A stretch of 53,159 nt of DNA from Spirochaetales bacterium Spiro_09 (GTDB lineage Bacteria; Spirochaetota; Spirochaetia; Treponematales; Treponemataceae): NCBI GenBank assembly GCA_001604385.1, contig LVBK01000008.1, forward strand, positions 1-53,159, given 5' to 3'. Position numbers and translations under genes: made by a program. Positions 31,331 through 40,060 of this stretch are shown piece by piece (the stretch's first letter is position 1; each line of letters opens with the position of its first letter). A model generated the notes under the pieces. It did no database searches, was not told the DNA's origin, and saw nothing but the letters and a program-made list of their open reading frames with translations.

Positions 31331-33013
31331 ATGGCACCAATCAAACGCCGCCGAACTTCCGATAAAACGGAAGATGAAGCGCAGCAGGGAGCAGACCAGG
31401 GTCAGCTTGACCTTGTTCGCACCGAACATCCGGAAAGTCCGGATGAGAAGCAGGAAAACCTTCCTGCACAGGAATCACCGGGGAGTTCTTCTCCCGACGA
31501 ATCAGTTGATCAGAATGAAAACCAACAGTCAGACAAACGGGTTGTGGTACGGTCAAAGATCAGGCGGAAGCCGGATGGATATCAGAACCACCAGAACAAC
31601 AATGGCGGTCAACACCGCAGATACCGGGAGCCGAACAATGGCCGGGACCAGCGCCCCTCCCGGGAGTATAGCCAAAATGTTCAAACCCTTGATCCCGTCG
31701 CGGAAGCGGAAATAGTCAGGGAAAACGAAAACAAGCCCAAACTTACCATCAATGAATTGACCCGCATGGGAATGCATCCCCTGCGCGAGCTTGCTACCCG
31801 ATATGGCATACCCCATGATGACATGGTCGCCATGAAAAAGCAGGAAATTATTTTCCAGATACTGAAAGCTCATACCGAACACGGTGGCATCATTTTTGCC
31901 TCCGGTTCGCTCGAAATACTTCCCGACGGGTATGGCTTCTTGCGCTCACCGCAAAACAGCTATCTGCCCGGTCCCGATGATATTTATATCTCGCCGAGCC
32001 AGATACGGCTGTTCAATTTGAAAACCGGTGATACCGTGTATGGCCAGATTCGCTCTCCCAAGGAGGGTGAACGCTTTTTTGCGCTGCTCCGCGTTGAAAC
32101 CGTAAACTTTGACGAGGTATCAGCCGCGCAAAGCCGCATACCCTTCGATAACCTTACCCCCCTGTATCCCGACGAGAAACTGAATCTTGAAACCACGAGC
32201 AGCGAGTTTTCCACCCGTATCATGAATCTGTTTTGTCCCATCGGCAAGGGCCAGCGCGCCCTGATCGTGGCCCCTCCCCGTACCGGTAAAACAATATTGA
32301 TGCAGAAGATCGCGAATGCCATTACCGCGAACCACCCGGAAGTGTACCTCATCGTGTTATTGATTGACGAACGACCGGAAGAAGTGACCGACATGGAGAG
32401 AACCGTCAAGGCAGAGGTTATTTCGTCCACTTTTGACGAGCAGGCAACCCGACATGTGCAGGTTGCGGAAATGGTGCTTGAAAAAGCCCGCAGACTGGTC
32501 GAGCATAAACGCGACGTCGTCATCCTGCTTGACTCGATTACCCGTCTTGCCCGCGCCTATAATCAGACTGTTCCGACTTCCGGCAAGGTGTTGTCCGGAG
32601 GTGTCGATTCCAACGCGCTTCACAAGCCGAAGCGCTTCTTCGGCGCCGCGCGAAACGTCGAAGAGGGCGGAAGTTTGACCATTATTGCGACTGCGCTCAT
32701 TGAAACCGGTAGCCGGATGGATGAAGTCATCTTCGAAGAGTTCAAGGGTACCGGTAACATGGAAATTAACCTTGACCGCAAGCTTTCGGACCGCCGCCTC
32801 TTTCCCGCCGTCAGTATCAAGAAGTCGGGTACCAGAAAGGAAGAGCTGCTGCTTACCGAAGAGGAAATGCAGAAAATTTGGGTGTTGCGAAAGGTTATTA
32901 ACCCCATGGACGATACCGAAATTATGGAATTGCTTATTGACCGGATGAGAAAGAGCAAGAATAATGAAGCCTTCCTCAGATCGATGAATACCGGCTCCGC
33001 TGCGATGGATTGA
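31331..33013 (+). CDS. rho: Transcription termination factor Rho with long disordered N-terminus
   Basis: Rho is the RNA-dependent hexameric ATPase that terminates untranslated transcripts. The core (about 137-560) is standard: [20 protein letters not shown], the RNA-binding cold-shock-like domain ([18 protein letters not shown]), Walker [25 protein letters not shown] and [20 protein letters not shown]. The first 135 or so residues are a low-complexity extension, acidic then rich in Asn, Gln and Arg ([20 protein letters not shown]). E. coli Rho has about 420 residues, this one 560. GGAGA lies about 6 bases before the ATG. The 153-base gap upstream holds a weak -10 (TATACT, 31291-31296) and a hairpin around 31209-31231. 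The rpmE promoter begins at its stop. Confidence 0.97.
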   Translation: MAPIKRRRTSDKTEDEAQQGADQGQLDLVRTEHPESPDEKQENLPAQESPGSSSPDESVDQNENQQSDKRVVVRSKIRRKPDGYQNHQNNNGGQHRRYREPNNGRDQRPSREYSQNVQTLDPVAEAEIVRENENKPKLTINELTRMGMHPLRELATRYGIPHDDMVAMKKQEIIFQILKAHTEHGGIIFASGSLEILPDGYGFLRSPQNSYLPGPDDIYISPSQIRLFNLKTGDTVYGQIRSPKEGERFFALLRVETVNFDEVSAAQSRIPFDNLTPLYPDEKLNLETTSSEFSTRIMNLFCPIGKGQRALIVAPPRTGKTILMQKIANAITANHPEVYLIVLLIDERPEEVTDMERTVKAEVISSTFDEQATRHVQVAEMVLEKARRLVEHKRDVVILLDSITRLARAYNQTVPTSGKVLSGGVDSNALHKPKRFFGAARNVEEGGSLTIIATALIETGSRMDEVIFEEFKGTGNMEINLDRKLSDRRLFPAVSIKKSGTRKEELLLTEEEMQKIWVLRKVINPMDDTEIMELLIDRMRKSKNNEAFLRSMNTGSAAMD

Positions 33014-33038
33014 CAACGGATACGCGTTTTCGTATATT
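33010..33038 (+). promoter_or_regulatory. rpmE promoter
   Basis: TTGACA (33010-33015), exactly 17 bases, TATATT (33033-33038). The -35 box includes the TGA stop of rho. The transcription start is predicted near 33045, leaving a leader of about 185 bases. Confidence 0.85.
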
Positions 33039-33044
33039 ATTTGA

Positions 33045-33230
33045 ACGTCTGCGTGTTACAACGCAGTACGCACAGATTTCTAAAGAAACCGGGAACCCGC
33101 TGTTTTCAGCGCGTTCTTGCTGACGCAAAACTCGCCCGTGCGGCGGGAGAGTCACCTGTGACCATTTTTTTGCGGAGCCGGAAACTGATTCCGGTGAGTT
33201 TATTAGAGACATCCAGTGATGGAGGCACCC
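33045..33230 (+). promoter_or_regulatory. Long structured 5' leader of rpmE
   Basis: About 185 bases separate the predicted start from the rpmE ATG. Possible hairpins are CTGCG/CGCAG near 33047-33065, CGCTG/CAGCG near 33097-33111 and CCGGAA/TTCCGG near 33178-33194. A run of seven Ts follows GTGACCA near 33158-33171. An open frame covers the leader (33041-33331) but looks non-coding. It could be an autoregulatory leader bound by L31 or a zinc-responsive element. Confidence 0.4.
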
Positions 33231-33437
33231 ATGAAAGAAGGAATTCACCCCGGATACCAGGCAACAAAGATTACCTGCGCATGCGGCAATGTGATCGAAA
33301 CCCGATCAACGAGCAAGAACATCGAGGTTGAAATTTGTTCTTCCTGTCACCCGTTCTTTACCGGCAAGCAGAAACTTGTCGATACCGCGGGTCGTATCGA
33401 CCGCTTCAAGAAGCGTTACGGTATCAAGGAAAACTGA
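33231..33437 (+). CDS. rpmE: 50S ribosomal protein L31, zinc-binding type
   Basis: The ATG at 33231 follows GGAGG by 5 bases and gives 68 residues, the family size; an in-frame ATG at 33216 lies before the ribosome binding site. [40 protein letters not shown] and [10 protein letters not shown] are diagnostic. The four cysteines (CAC...CSSC) mark the zinc-containing (C+) form of L31. It sits directly after rho, as I recall for T. pallidum, but with its own promoter and terminator. Confidence 0.97.
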   Translation: MKEGIHPGYQATKITCACGNVIETRSTSKNIEVEICSSCHPFFTGKQKLVDTAGRIDRFKKRYGIKEN

Positions 33438-33452
33438 TACAACGGTTATCAG

Positions 33453-33488
33453 AAAACGCCCGGCGTGCAAGCTCGGGCGTTTTTTTTT
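33453..33488. terminator. Terminator between rpmE and the methyltransferase gene
   Basis: The stem AAAACGCCCG (33453-33462) with CGGGCGTTTT (33474-33483) is followed by Ts on plus. On minus it ends in TTTT, so it can also stop the convergent minus-strand operon. Confidence 0.88.
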
Positions 33489-33519
33489 GCGTGAATAGAT
33501 AAAAAAAGGTTAATCAGGA

Positions 33520-34569
33520 TTACGCTTTCAGCGTAAACCCCCAGAGGCGATGAATTTTCTTGTTACGGAAATCTTCCGGTATGGACTTTGCGGTGAGGTC
33601 TTCTATGGTTACCGCGCCGGAGGCTACCAGTCCGCCGATGAGGGCCGGATCGAAGTCGAGACTGCGGGAATTGCTGGAAAAGTACAGGGTTCCGCCGGTC
33701 TTGAGCAGGGCCAGGGTGTTCCGACACAATTCGCTCCAGTCACGATTTATGTCCAGGGTGTCCACGGCTCGTTTTGAGTTCGAAAAGGTCGGCGGATCGC
33801 AGATGATGAGGTCCCACCTGAAACCGTTCCGTTTGGCACGGGCAAGAAAGGCCTTTACATCCGCATGGACCAGCGTATAGCGGTCCTTTTGCGCGTCATC
33901 CTCGTCCCGGTTGACGGCGGTAAACCCGTTCAGCGCCATATTGTCGGCAGCCCAGGCCAGATAGGTTTTGGATAGATCAACCGAACATACGGACCGGGCA
34001 CCGGCGGCGGCCGCATGCACGGAAAAGGACCCGGTATAACAAAACAGGTTCAGAACATCTTTACCTGCAGATTGTTCGCGTACCATGAGTCGGGCAGGGC
34101 GGTGATCAAGAAAAAGTCCGGTATCAAGATAATCAGACAGGTTGACATGAAAGAGTGATCCGCCTTCGGCGACCTGTATTCGCTGTCCTGTTTTTGCCAG
34201 GCGCTCGTATTGCGACTCTTCGCCCCGCTGTCGTTTTCGAATTTTGGTGTATACCTGTTCAACAGGAATGGACAGGACGTCTGCGGCCGCTTCGCGCATC
34301 GTCGCCATCCATCGTCTTTCGTCTTCATCATCCTTTTCATAGGGCCGCTCGTAGAGCGCGATATGCAGGTATGCATCCTCCTTGGCATGGTAGATGTCTA
34401 CCGCCAGGGGTACTTCGGGAATGTCCTTGTCGTACAGGCGCCAAGCGGAAACATCCGTTCTGCGCGCCCATTTACGCAGGTGTCTGTATTGTTTTTCAAG
34501 ACGGTTTGCGAACATGACCGCCTGTGCGGCAATGTGCTCGTCGCTGTCCCTTTCCCGAATGTCGGCCAT
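33520..34569 (-). CDS. RlmK-like 23S rRNA methyltransferase (stand-alone)
   Basis: This 349-residue class I SAM-dependent methyltransferase resembles the C-terminal (RlmK) half of E. coli RlmKL, which makes m7G in 23S rRNA. The N-terminal FANRLEKQYRHLRKWARR and WRLYDKDIPEVPLAVDIY match that region. The SAM-binding VLNLFCYTGSFSVHAAAAGA and the catalytic-loop ICDPPTFSNSKR follow. The THUMP-containing RlmL half is absent. The ATG at 34569 overlaps the rex stop as TAATG and is chosen over an in-frame start at 34611 inside rex. RlmI is an alternative family, but the FANRL...LYD pattern favours RlmK. It converges on rpmE across a shared terminator. Confidence 0.82.
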   Translation of the reverse strand: MADIRERDSDEHIAAQAVMFANRLEKQYRHLRKWARRTDVSAWRLYDKDIPEVPLAVDIYHAKEDAYLHIALYERPYEKDDEDERRWMATMREAAADVLSIPVEQVYTKIRKRQRGEESQYERLAKTGQRIQVAEGGSLFHVNLSDYLDTGLFLDHRPARLMVREQSAGKDVLNLFCYTGSFSVHAAAAGARSVCSVDLSKTYLAWAADNMALNGFTAVNRDEDDAQKDRYTLVHADVKAFLARAKRNGFRWDLIICDPPTFSNSKRAVDTLDINRDWSELCRNTLALLKTGGTLYFSSNSRSLDFDPALIGGLVASGAVTIEDLTAKSIPEDFRNKKIHRLWGFTLKA

Positions 34570-35213
34570 TATTGCGTTTCCCTGTTCTTCTGGGCATTCA
34601 TCATGACGCACAGCATCGCATAGCCGGAGGAAAGATCCTCTTTCTGGACGACTACCGAATCGGGCACATTCAGTTTGATATTTGTAAAATTCCAGATGGC
34701 CGTAATACCCGCTTCGACGAGCATGTTTGTCACATCCTGGGCGAACTGGGAGGGTACGGTGACAATGGCGATGCTGGCCTTGAGCGTCCGTACCTGATGC
34801 GAAAGGGTTTCCAGGGAGAAGACGTGAACGCCGTGTATGCTGGTACCGATTTTTTGCGGATCGCTGTCAAAGGCAGCTACGATATTAAGTCCGTGAAAGT
34901 GGAAACCCTGGTAACCGCAGAGCGCAGTACCGAGATTTCCCGCGCCGACGAGTACCGCCTGCTGCATTTCATCCCAGCCAAGGAAGTGTTCAATTGCCGC
35001 CATCAGAGCGACAACCGGGTATCCCTTTTTCGGTTTCCCGACGATTCCGGTAATTGCCAAATCTTTCCGTACCTGGATGGGTTCAAGATGAAGTTCCTGG
35101 GCAATGACGGTGCCCGATATATATTCCTGCCCGTCGTCTTTTGCCCCTCTGATAATATGCAGATAGGAAGGGAGTCGTCGGATGGAGGGAACTGCGGTTA
35201 TCTTTTGTTTCAT
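34569..35213 (-). CDS. rex: Redox-sensing transcriptional repressor Rex
   Basis: Rex binds DNA when NAD+ is high and is released by NADH. The 214-residue protein has an N-terminal winged helix (about 1-80: AVPSIRRLPSYLHIIR, ISGTVIAQELHLEPIQVRKD) and a Rossmann NADH-binding domain with VLVGAGNLGTAL (about 88-99), FDSDPQKIGT and IAIVTVPSQFAQDV. Family members are about 210 residues. It is followed by the RlmK-like gene with a TAATG overlap. An inverted repeat covers its probable -10 region, which fits autoregulation. Confidence 0.93.
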   Translation of the reverse strand: MKQKITAVPSIRRLPSYLHIIRGAKDDGQEYISGTVIAQELHLEPIQVRKDLAITGIVGKPKKGYPVVALMAAIEHFLGWDEMQQAVLVGAGNLGTALCGYQGFHFHGLNIVAAFDSDPQKIGTSIHGVHVFSLETLSHQVRTLKASIAIVTVPSQFAQDVTNMLVEAGITAIWNFTNIKLNVPDSVVVQKEDLSSGYAMLCVMMNAQKNRETQ

Positions 35214-35244
35214 GCCATTGCAATCCTTAGGTAGTAGTGACCTT

Positions 35245-35270
35245 TATATCGTGTTTTTTTTAACGATATA
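35245..35270. promoter_or_regulatory. Inverted repeat over the rex promoter, candidate Rex operator
   Basis: TATATCGT (35245-35252) and ACGATATA (35263-35270) form a perfect 8-bp inverted repeat around a 10-base T-rich centre. On the minus strand the distal arm is the likely -10 of rex (TATATC, 35270-35265), with TTGACT (35291-35286) as -35 after 15 bases. Position and symmetry suit an operator, although the sequence differs from the TTGTGA-type Rex box of Gram-positives. Confidence 0.55.
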
Positions 35271-35426
35271 GTGCTTTGTACTGAAAGTCAAGGGTCATTA
35301 TTCCTATGGAAACAAATTGCGGAATCGGATATACTTTTTTCCACGTGCAAACACGTTTTCCCGTCCGAAAGGACAGGTTGCCCGAGCACTGTCATTTTCG
35401 ATTACACAATACAGGAGCATACAGAC

Positions 35427-38400
35427 ATGTACGAACCGGTAGACCCGAAAGTTAATTTTCCCGAACAGGAAGAAAAAGTACTGGCATTTTGGGAAAAGAA
35501 CGATATTTTCAAGAAGTCGATCGCGAACAGGGACGGAAAACGCGAATATGTGTTTTACGACGGCCCTCCCTTTGCCACGGGTCTGCCACATTTCGGACAT
35601 TTTGTGCCAAGCACCATCAAGGATATAATTCCGCGCTATCAGACCATGAAAGGTATGAAGGTGGAACGCCGTTTCGGTTGGGATTGTCACGGCCTGCCGG
35701 TTGAAAACCTTATCGAAAAAGAGCTGGGACTGAACTCTAAAACCGATATCGAGAAATTCGGTATAGCCGCTTTTAACGAGGCCTGTCGCTCCAGCGTGCT
35801 CCGCTATGTCCGCGAATGGGAACAGACCATCACGCGCCTGGGAAGGTGGGTTGATTTTTCCAACGACTATAAGACCATGGACAGCGCGTACATGGAATCC
35901 ATCTGGTGGGTAATGAAAAGCCTGTGGGAAAAGGGCTTGCTGTATGAGGGCCACTATATTCTTCCGTACTGCCCCCGCTGTTCAACCGTACTGTCCAATC
36001 ATGAGCTTAATTTGGGCGGATACAAGGATGTACATGACCCGGCCATTACGGTGAAATTCCGTATAACCGGAAGCATTCCTTCATCCCCCGCCTCCCTGGT
36101 GGACAGCGCGTCCCTTACGGAGAAGAAGGCATTCCTGCTCGCCTGGACAACCACTCCCTGGACGCTTCCCAGCAACCTTGGTTTGACCCTTGGACCCGAT
36201 GTGGACTATGTGCTGGTCGACGACGGCGATGAGCGCTATATTCTTGCCGAATCGCGCCTTGGAGCCTATTACAAGGATACCGGGGCGCTGCACATTGTCT
36301 GGAAGAAAAAAGGCGCCGAACTTGAGGGCTTGCGGTATGAGCCCCTGTTCCCCTATTTTGCGCCGCTTGCCGAGCTTGAAAACGGTGAGCCGGGCGCCTT
36401 CCGCACCTTCGCGGCGGATTTCGTCACAACCGGTGACGGTACGGGTATTGTGCATACGGCTCCCGGTTTCGGCGAGGACGATAACCGCGTGTTCAAGGGA
36501 AGCGGCGTTCCCACGGTCTGTCCCGTAGACGCGGAATGCAAATTTACCGGAGAAGTGAGCGATTATGAGGGGCTTTTTGTCAAGGACGCCGACAAGGCCA
36601 TTATGGAGCGCCTGAAGAACGAGGGAAAACTGGTAAAGCGTGAACAGATATTGCACTCGTATCCCCATTGCTGGCGCTGCTCGAGCCCGCTGATTTACCG
36701 CGCGGTAGGCAGCTGGTTTGTCGGCGTGGAGAAAATAAAGCAGAACATGCTCGACGCCAATTTCAAAATTCGCTGGCAACCCGAGCATATCAAGGAAGGC
36801 CGGTTTGGCAAGTGGCTTGAGGGGGCACGCGACTGGGCAATCAGCCGCAACCGGTATTGGGGTAACCCCCTGCCAATCTGGAAATGCGCCGAATGCGGAA
36901 AAACCGTCTGCGTGGGAAGCCGCGACGAGCTGAAAGAACTTTCGGGCGTCTACCCCGAGGATTTGCACAAGCACTTTGTGGACGACATTGTCATCCCCTG
37001 CGAATGCGGATCAAGCATGAGGCGCATCAGCGAGGTGCTTGACTGCTGGTTCGAGTCGGGAGCCATGCCCTATGCCCAGAATCATTATCCCTTCGAGAAC
37101 AAGGATTACTTTGAAAGCCATTTTCCGGCCGATTTTATATCGGAGGGCCTTGATCAAACCCGTGGCTGGTTTTATACCCTGACCGTGCTTGCCGCGGCCC
37201 TTTTTGACCGGCCAGCCTTTGAAAACTGCATTGTTACCGGTCTGGTTCTTGCCTCGGACGGGAAGAAAATGTCCAAATCCCTGCGCAACTATACCGACCC
37301 GAACAAGGTGGTCAACGAGTTCGGCGCCGACGCGCTCAGGCTCTTCCTGATGCACTCCGCGGTGGTAAAGGCGGACGACCTGAAGTATTCCGATGAAGGC
37401 GTGCGCGACATCCTGAAGGGCATTCTGATTCCGCTGTGGAACAGCTACAGCTTTTATGTAACCTATGCCAATATCGACGGAATTGGCCGCCCGGGTCCCC
37501 ATGCCGAAAGCGGGACGAATCCCCTTGACCGGTGGATTACCTCCATTACGGAGAGAATGGTCAAGGAAGTAACCGAGGCCCTTGATTCCTATGATCTTTC
37601 GCACGCTATCGACCCGATTGTCGTGTTCATAGATCAGCTGAATAACTGGTACATCCGGCGTTCCCGCCGACGTTTCTGGAAGAGCGAGAACGATACCGAC
37701 AAGGTCTATGCCTATGACACCCTCTACCGCGCGCTCAAGAAATTCGCTCTCGTTGCCGCGCCCGTTGTCCCGTTCGTAACCGAGTCCATCTGGCAGAATT
37801 TGCGTACGGAAGAGGATCCGGAATCCGTTCACCTGGCTGATTATCCCGTGTATGACGAAAGTCTTCGGGATAGCGCCCTTGAGTTTAAAATGGAGACCGT
37901 CCAGAAAGCGGTCTCAATGGGCCGAAGCCTTCGCTATCAGTTCAACCTGAAAACCCGCCAGCCGCTCAAGGCAGTCGAGCTGGTTACCCGGAACCCGGAA
38001 GAGAAGAAGGTCCTCCTCGAAATGGAAGAGAGCATCCGCGAGGAACTGAACGTCAAGGCCGTCATTTTCCACGACAAGGAGGAAGACCTTGTCGAGTATT
38101 CGGCGAAGGCAAATTTCCGCGTACTGGGAAAGGAATTGGGCACTGCGATGAAAATAGCCGCGTCCGAAATCGAGCGCCTTACCTCGGCGGAAATTCAGTC
38201 GATTCTTGACGGCTCCACCTTGAGTATCGATGTGGACGGAAAAGCGGTTGAACTGACTGCCGAGAAAATTATGGTTAACCGTATCGAAAAGGCGAACCTG
38301 AAGGTTGTCAACGAGGATACGCTCACGGTCGGTCTTGATACCGAGGTTACCGATGAACTGTTGCTTGAAGGCAGCATCCGCGATCTGGTACGCGGTGTGC

Positions 38401-38627
38401 AAAACCTGCGAAAGGAACGCGGTCTGGAAGTGACCGACCGGATCAATTTGCGTGTTTCCTCAACATCCGACGTCCTTCGACGCTCCTTCGCCGCCTTTGC
38501 CGATTATCTGAAAAATGAAACCCTTGCCATCGAGGCTCGTTGGGTTGATTCTTTCGACGGAAAGAGCGTCAGTATCGATGCCGGCGATGATACCTGGGAG
38601 GCCGATCTTGAGCGTGCTGAATCGTAA
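35427..38627 (+). CDS. ileS: Isoleucyl-tRNA synthetase, eukaryotic-like long type
   Basis: The enzyme charges tRNA-Ile. The ATG at 35427 has AGGAG 9 bases upstream and gives 1066 residues. The class I signatures are PFATGLPHFGH (HIGH box, about 47-58) and DGKKMSKSLRNYTDP (KMSKS box, about 613). The editing domain contains LAWTTTPWTLPSNLGL, and anticodon and C-terminal domains follow. Length and motifs match the eukaryotic-like IleRS clade found in spirochaetes and some other bacteria, known to be poorly sensitive to mupirocin. The 213-base gap upstream carries the rex control region, a possible -10 (TATACT, 35330-35335) and a leader hairpin GTCC-GAAA-GGAC near 35368-35379. The lipoprotein gene overlaps its end by 20 bases. 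Confidence 0.97.
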   Translation: MYEPVDPKVNFPEQEEKVLAFWEKNDIFKKSIANRDGKREYVFYDGPPFATGLPHFGHFVPSTIKDIIPRYQTMKGMKVERRFGWDCHGLPVENLIEKELGLNSKTDIEKFGIAAFNEACRSSVLRYVREWEQTITRLGRWVDFSNDYKTMDSAYMESIWWVMKSLWEKGLLYEGHYILPYCPRCSTVLSNHELNLGGYKDVHDPAITVKFRITGSIPSSPASLVDSASLTEKKAFLLAWTTTPWTLPSNLGLTLGPDVDYVLVDDGDERYILAESRLGAYYKDTGALHIVWKKKGAELEGLRYEPLFPYFAPLAELENGEPGAFRTFAADFVTTGDGTGIVHTAPGFGEDDNRVFKGSGVPTVCPVDAECKFTGEVSDYEGLFVKDADKAIMERLKNEGKLVKREQILHSYPHCWRCSSPLIYRAVGSWFVGVEKIKQNMLDANFKIRWQPEHIKEGRFGKWLEGARDWAISRNRYWGNPLPIWKCAECGKTVCVGSRDELKELSGVYPEDLHKHFVDDIVIPCECGSSMRRISEVLDCWFESGAMPYAQNHYPFENKDYFESHFPADFISEGLDQTRGWFYTLTVLAAALFDRPAFENCIVTGLVLASDGKKMSKSLRNYTDPNKVVNEFGADALRLFLMHSAVVKADDLKYSDEGVRDILKGILIPLWNSYSFYVTYANIDGIGRPGPHAESGTNPLDRWITSITERMVKEVTEALDSYDLSHAIDPIVVFIDQLNNWYIRRSRRRFWKSENDTDKVYAYDTLYRALKKFALVAAPVVPFVTESIWQNLRTEEDPESVHLADYPVYDESLRDSALEFKMETVQKAVSMGRSLRYQFNLKTRQPLKAVELVTRNPEEKKVLLEMEESIREELNVKAVIFHDKEEDLVEYSAKANFRVLGKELGTAMKIAASEIERLTSAEIQSILDGSTLSIDVDGKAVELTAEKIMVNRIEKANLKVVNEDTLTVGLDTEVTDELLLEGSIRDLVRGVQNLRKERGLEVTDRINLRVSSTSDVLRRSFAAFADYLKNETLAIEARWVDSFDGKSVSIDAGDDTWEADLERAES

Positions 38628-39447
38628 GTTTCTGCCGGTACTGTTTCTTGCATGTGCAGTGATTCTCTATTCCTGCGCGAGCCGACCGCCTGCGACACCG
38701 GCTGCCGCCCTGTCCGTCCTGGGAACCGGGGCTGACTGGTACCTGGTTCTTCCCGTTGCGGAAAACAGGGCCTTTCTGGATCATCTGGCCGTCTCGAGCG
38801 GAAATACCGGTTCACTGGATAATGCCTTTGATCGAACCACCGTCATGTTCGCCGGTTTTTATCCTGACCGCAGCATCCGCCTTCTGGCCTCGGGCTCGTA
38901 TCCGCGCTCCGCCTCGTCACTCGTCTTTTCATCCTCGAAAGGATGGAAACGCGTCAGCGGCGAGAGTGGACTTTCCTGGTACAGCGGTGAAAGCGGCCAG
39001 GCCGCCATCCCGGTAAACAATATTTTGGTGGGTTCTACCGGACCGGTTGAACCCATGCTCGAGCGCATGAAGTATCCCGCGCTGCAGGAGGTTGTATCAC
39101 TTCCAGCAGCCTTTGACCAGTACGCGCAAAATCCCGTTTCCGGCAAGGCCGCGATCTACGTGGCGAACCCGCAGCCTTTTATCGGCCTTATTTTGGGTAG
39201 CGGTATAGAGTTGCCGGTGTCCAGCGCGAGCTTGTATTTTGATCCCTCGGACACGGAAGAGGGCTTGTCGTACACGGTGTCGATTACCCTGCACATGAGC
39301 GACGAGCGCGCGGCCCGGCTCTCGATTCCCCTCATCCGCGTGTTGTCCGGCAACGAGCCGTCCCGTAACGGACTTGACGTTCAGCTTGCTCCCATCAGGA
39401 TTGCCGGCGACTATATTGCCGATTTTATCGGATTTTTGTATTTTTAA
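38608..39447 (+). CDS. Hypothetical lipoprotein
   Basis: TTG at 38608, 6 bases after GGAGG, yields 279 residues beginning with a lipoprotein signal (MSVLNRKFLPVLFLACAVIL then YSC, with the lipid-modified cysteine near 23). Other in-frame starts lie deeper inside ileS and have no ribosome binding site. The mature part is rich in Ser, Pro and hydrophobic strands, with no motif I can name; it looks like a beta-rich periplasmic or outer-membrane-attached protein. It overlaps the ileS end by 20 bases and should be translationally coupled. Lipidation would use Lgt, Lsp and the Lnt encoded at 27654. The function is unknown. Confidence 0.8.
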   Translation: MSVLNRKFLPVLFLACAVILYSCASRPPATPAAALSVLGTGADWYLVLPVAENRAFLDHLAVSSGNTGSLDNAFDRTTVMFAGFYPDRSIRLLASGSYPRSASSLVFSSSKGWKRVSGESGLSWYSGESGQAAIPVNNILVGSTGPVEPMLERMKYPALQEVVSLPAAFDQYAQNPVSGKAAIYVANPQPFIGLILGSGIELPVSSASLYFDPSDTEEGLSYTVSITLHMSDERAARLSIPLIRVLSGNEPSRNGLDVQLAPIRIAGDYIADFIGFLYF

Positions 39448-39485
39448 GGTATAAAAGACACATTACATGACGAGGTTATGGAATT

Positions 39486-39728
39486 ATGCCCACGTACGAT
39501 TATGCCTGCGACTCCTGCAATCACACCTTTGAAGCGTTTCAGAAGATGAGCGATTCACCCCTGGATACCTGCCCGGAGTGCGGTAAAAAGATACGCAGGG
39601 TGCTCTCCGGCGGTATCGGTGTCAGCTTCAAGGGGTCAGGATTTTACGTTAACGATTCATCCTCAAAGTGCCCGGCCTCCGGCTGCGCCTCTTCTTCCTG
39701 CCCGCAATCACAAGCGGCGAACGGCTGA
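39486..39728 (+). CDS. FmdB-family zinc-ribbon protein
   Basis: This 80-residue protein starts PTYDYACDSCNHTFEAFQKM and continues DTCPECGKKIRRVLSG, the FmdB/CxxC_CXXC_SSSS family zinc ribbon. GIGVSFKGSGFYVND and a Ser/Cys-rich tail (CPASGCASSSCPQS) complete the family pattern. Members are small proteins of unknown or regulatory function; the tail cysteines may form a second metal site. GAGG lies 11 bases before the ATG, and a TATAAA (39450-39455) may be a -10. Six bases after its stop begins another zinc-ribbon gene. Confidence 0.9.
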   Translation: MPTYDYACDSCNHTFEAFQKMSDSPLDTCPECGKKIRRVLSGGIGVSFKGSGFYVNDSSSKCPASGCASSSCPQSQAANG

Positions 39729-39733
39729 CCGCG

Positions 39734-40060
39734 ATGTCGTCCACCCGGCCGAAGTTTTTTTGCGAATTCTGCGGTACCGAGGTAAAGCAGAACGACCGGG
39801 TGTGTACGCACTGTGGCAAGTTTTTTGCTTCGGTTCGCTGTCCCTCGTGCGGATTTACCGGAGTCTCAAAATTGTTCCGGGACGGATGCCCTGCCTGCGG
39901 ATACGCGGTATTCACGGACCGGCGGACGAGTTCCGGCGCGTATAGTGAAAAAAGCAAGCAAACAAAAAGAGGCGATACGGACCCCTTACCCTGGTGGATT
40001 TACCTGGTGTCGGTTCTTTTTGTCCTTGGCGTGTTTATACTGATACTTCTCCAAAAATAA
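39734..40060 (+). CDS. Zinc-ribbon membrane protein
   Basis: The ATG at 39734 starts a 108-residue protein; the open frame from 39668 overlaps the FmdB-like gene without a ribosome binding site. Two zinc-ribbon knuckle pairs occur in the first 60 residues (CEFCG, CTHCGK, CPSCGFTG, CPACGYAVF). A basic linker follows, and then a single membrane helix at the very C-terminus (WWIYLVSVLFVLGVFILILL), so the ribbons face the cytoplasm. No function is known to me. Its 3' end overlaps the end of the convergent receiver-like gene by 26 bases. Confidence 0.78.
   Translation: MSSTRPKFFCEFCGTEVKQNDRVCTHCGKFFASVRCPSCGFTGVSKLFRDGCPACGYAVFTDRRTSSGAYSEKSKQTKRGDTDPLPWWIYLVSVLFVLGVFILILLQK

Noticed and set aside
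33041..33331. Open frame across the rpmE leader as a possible leader peptide
   Set aside because: No ribosome binding site at its start; it runs on into rpmE in another frame and its composition is not protein-like.
36081..36974. Open frames antisense to ileS (also 37011-37832)
   Set aside because: They overlap a certain gene and their protein sequence has no family features; composition artefact.
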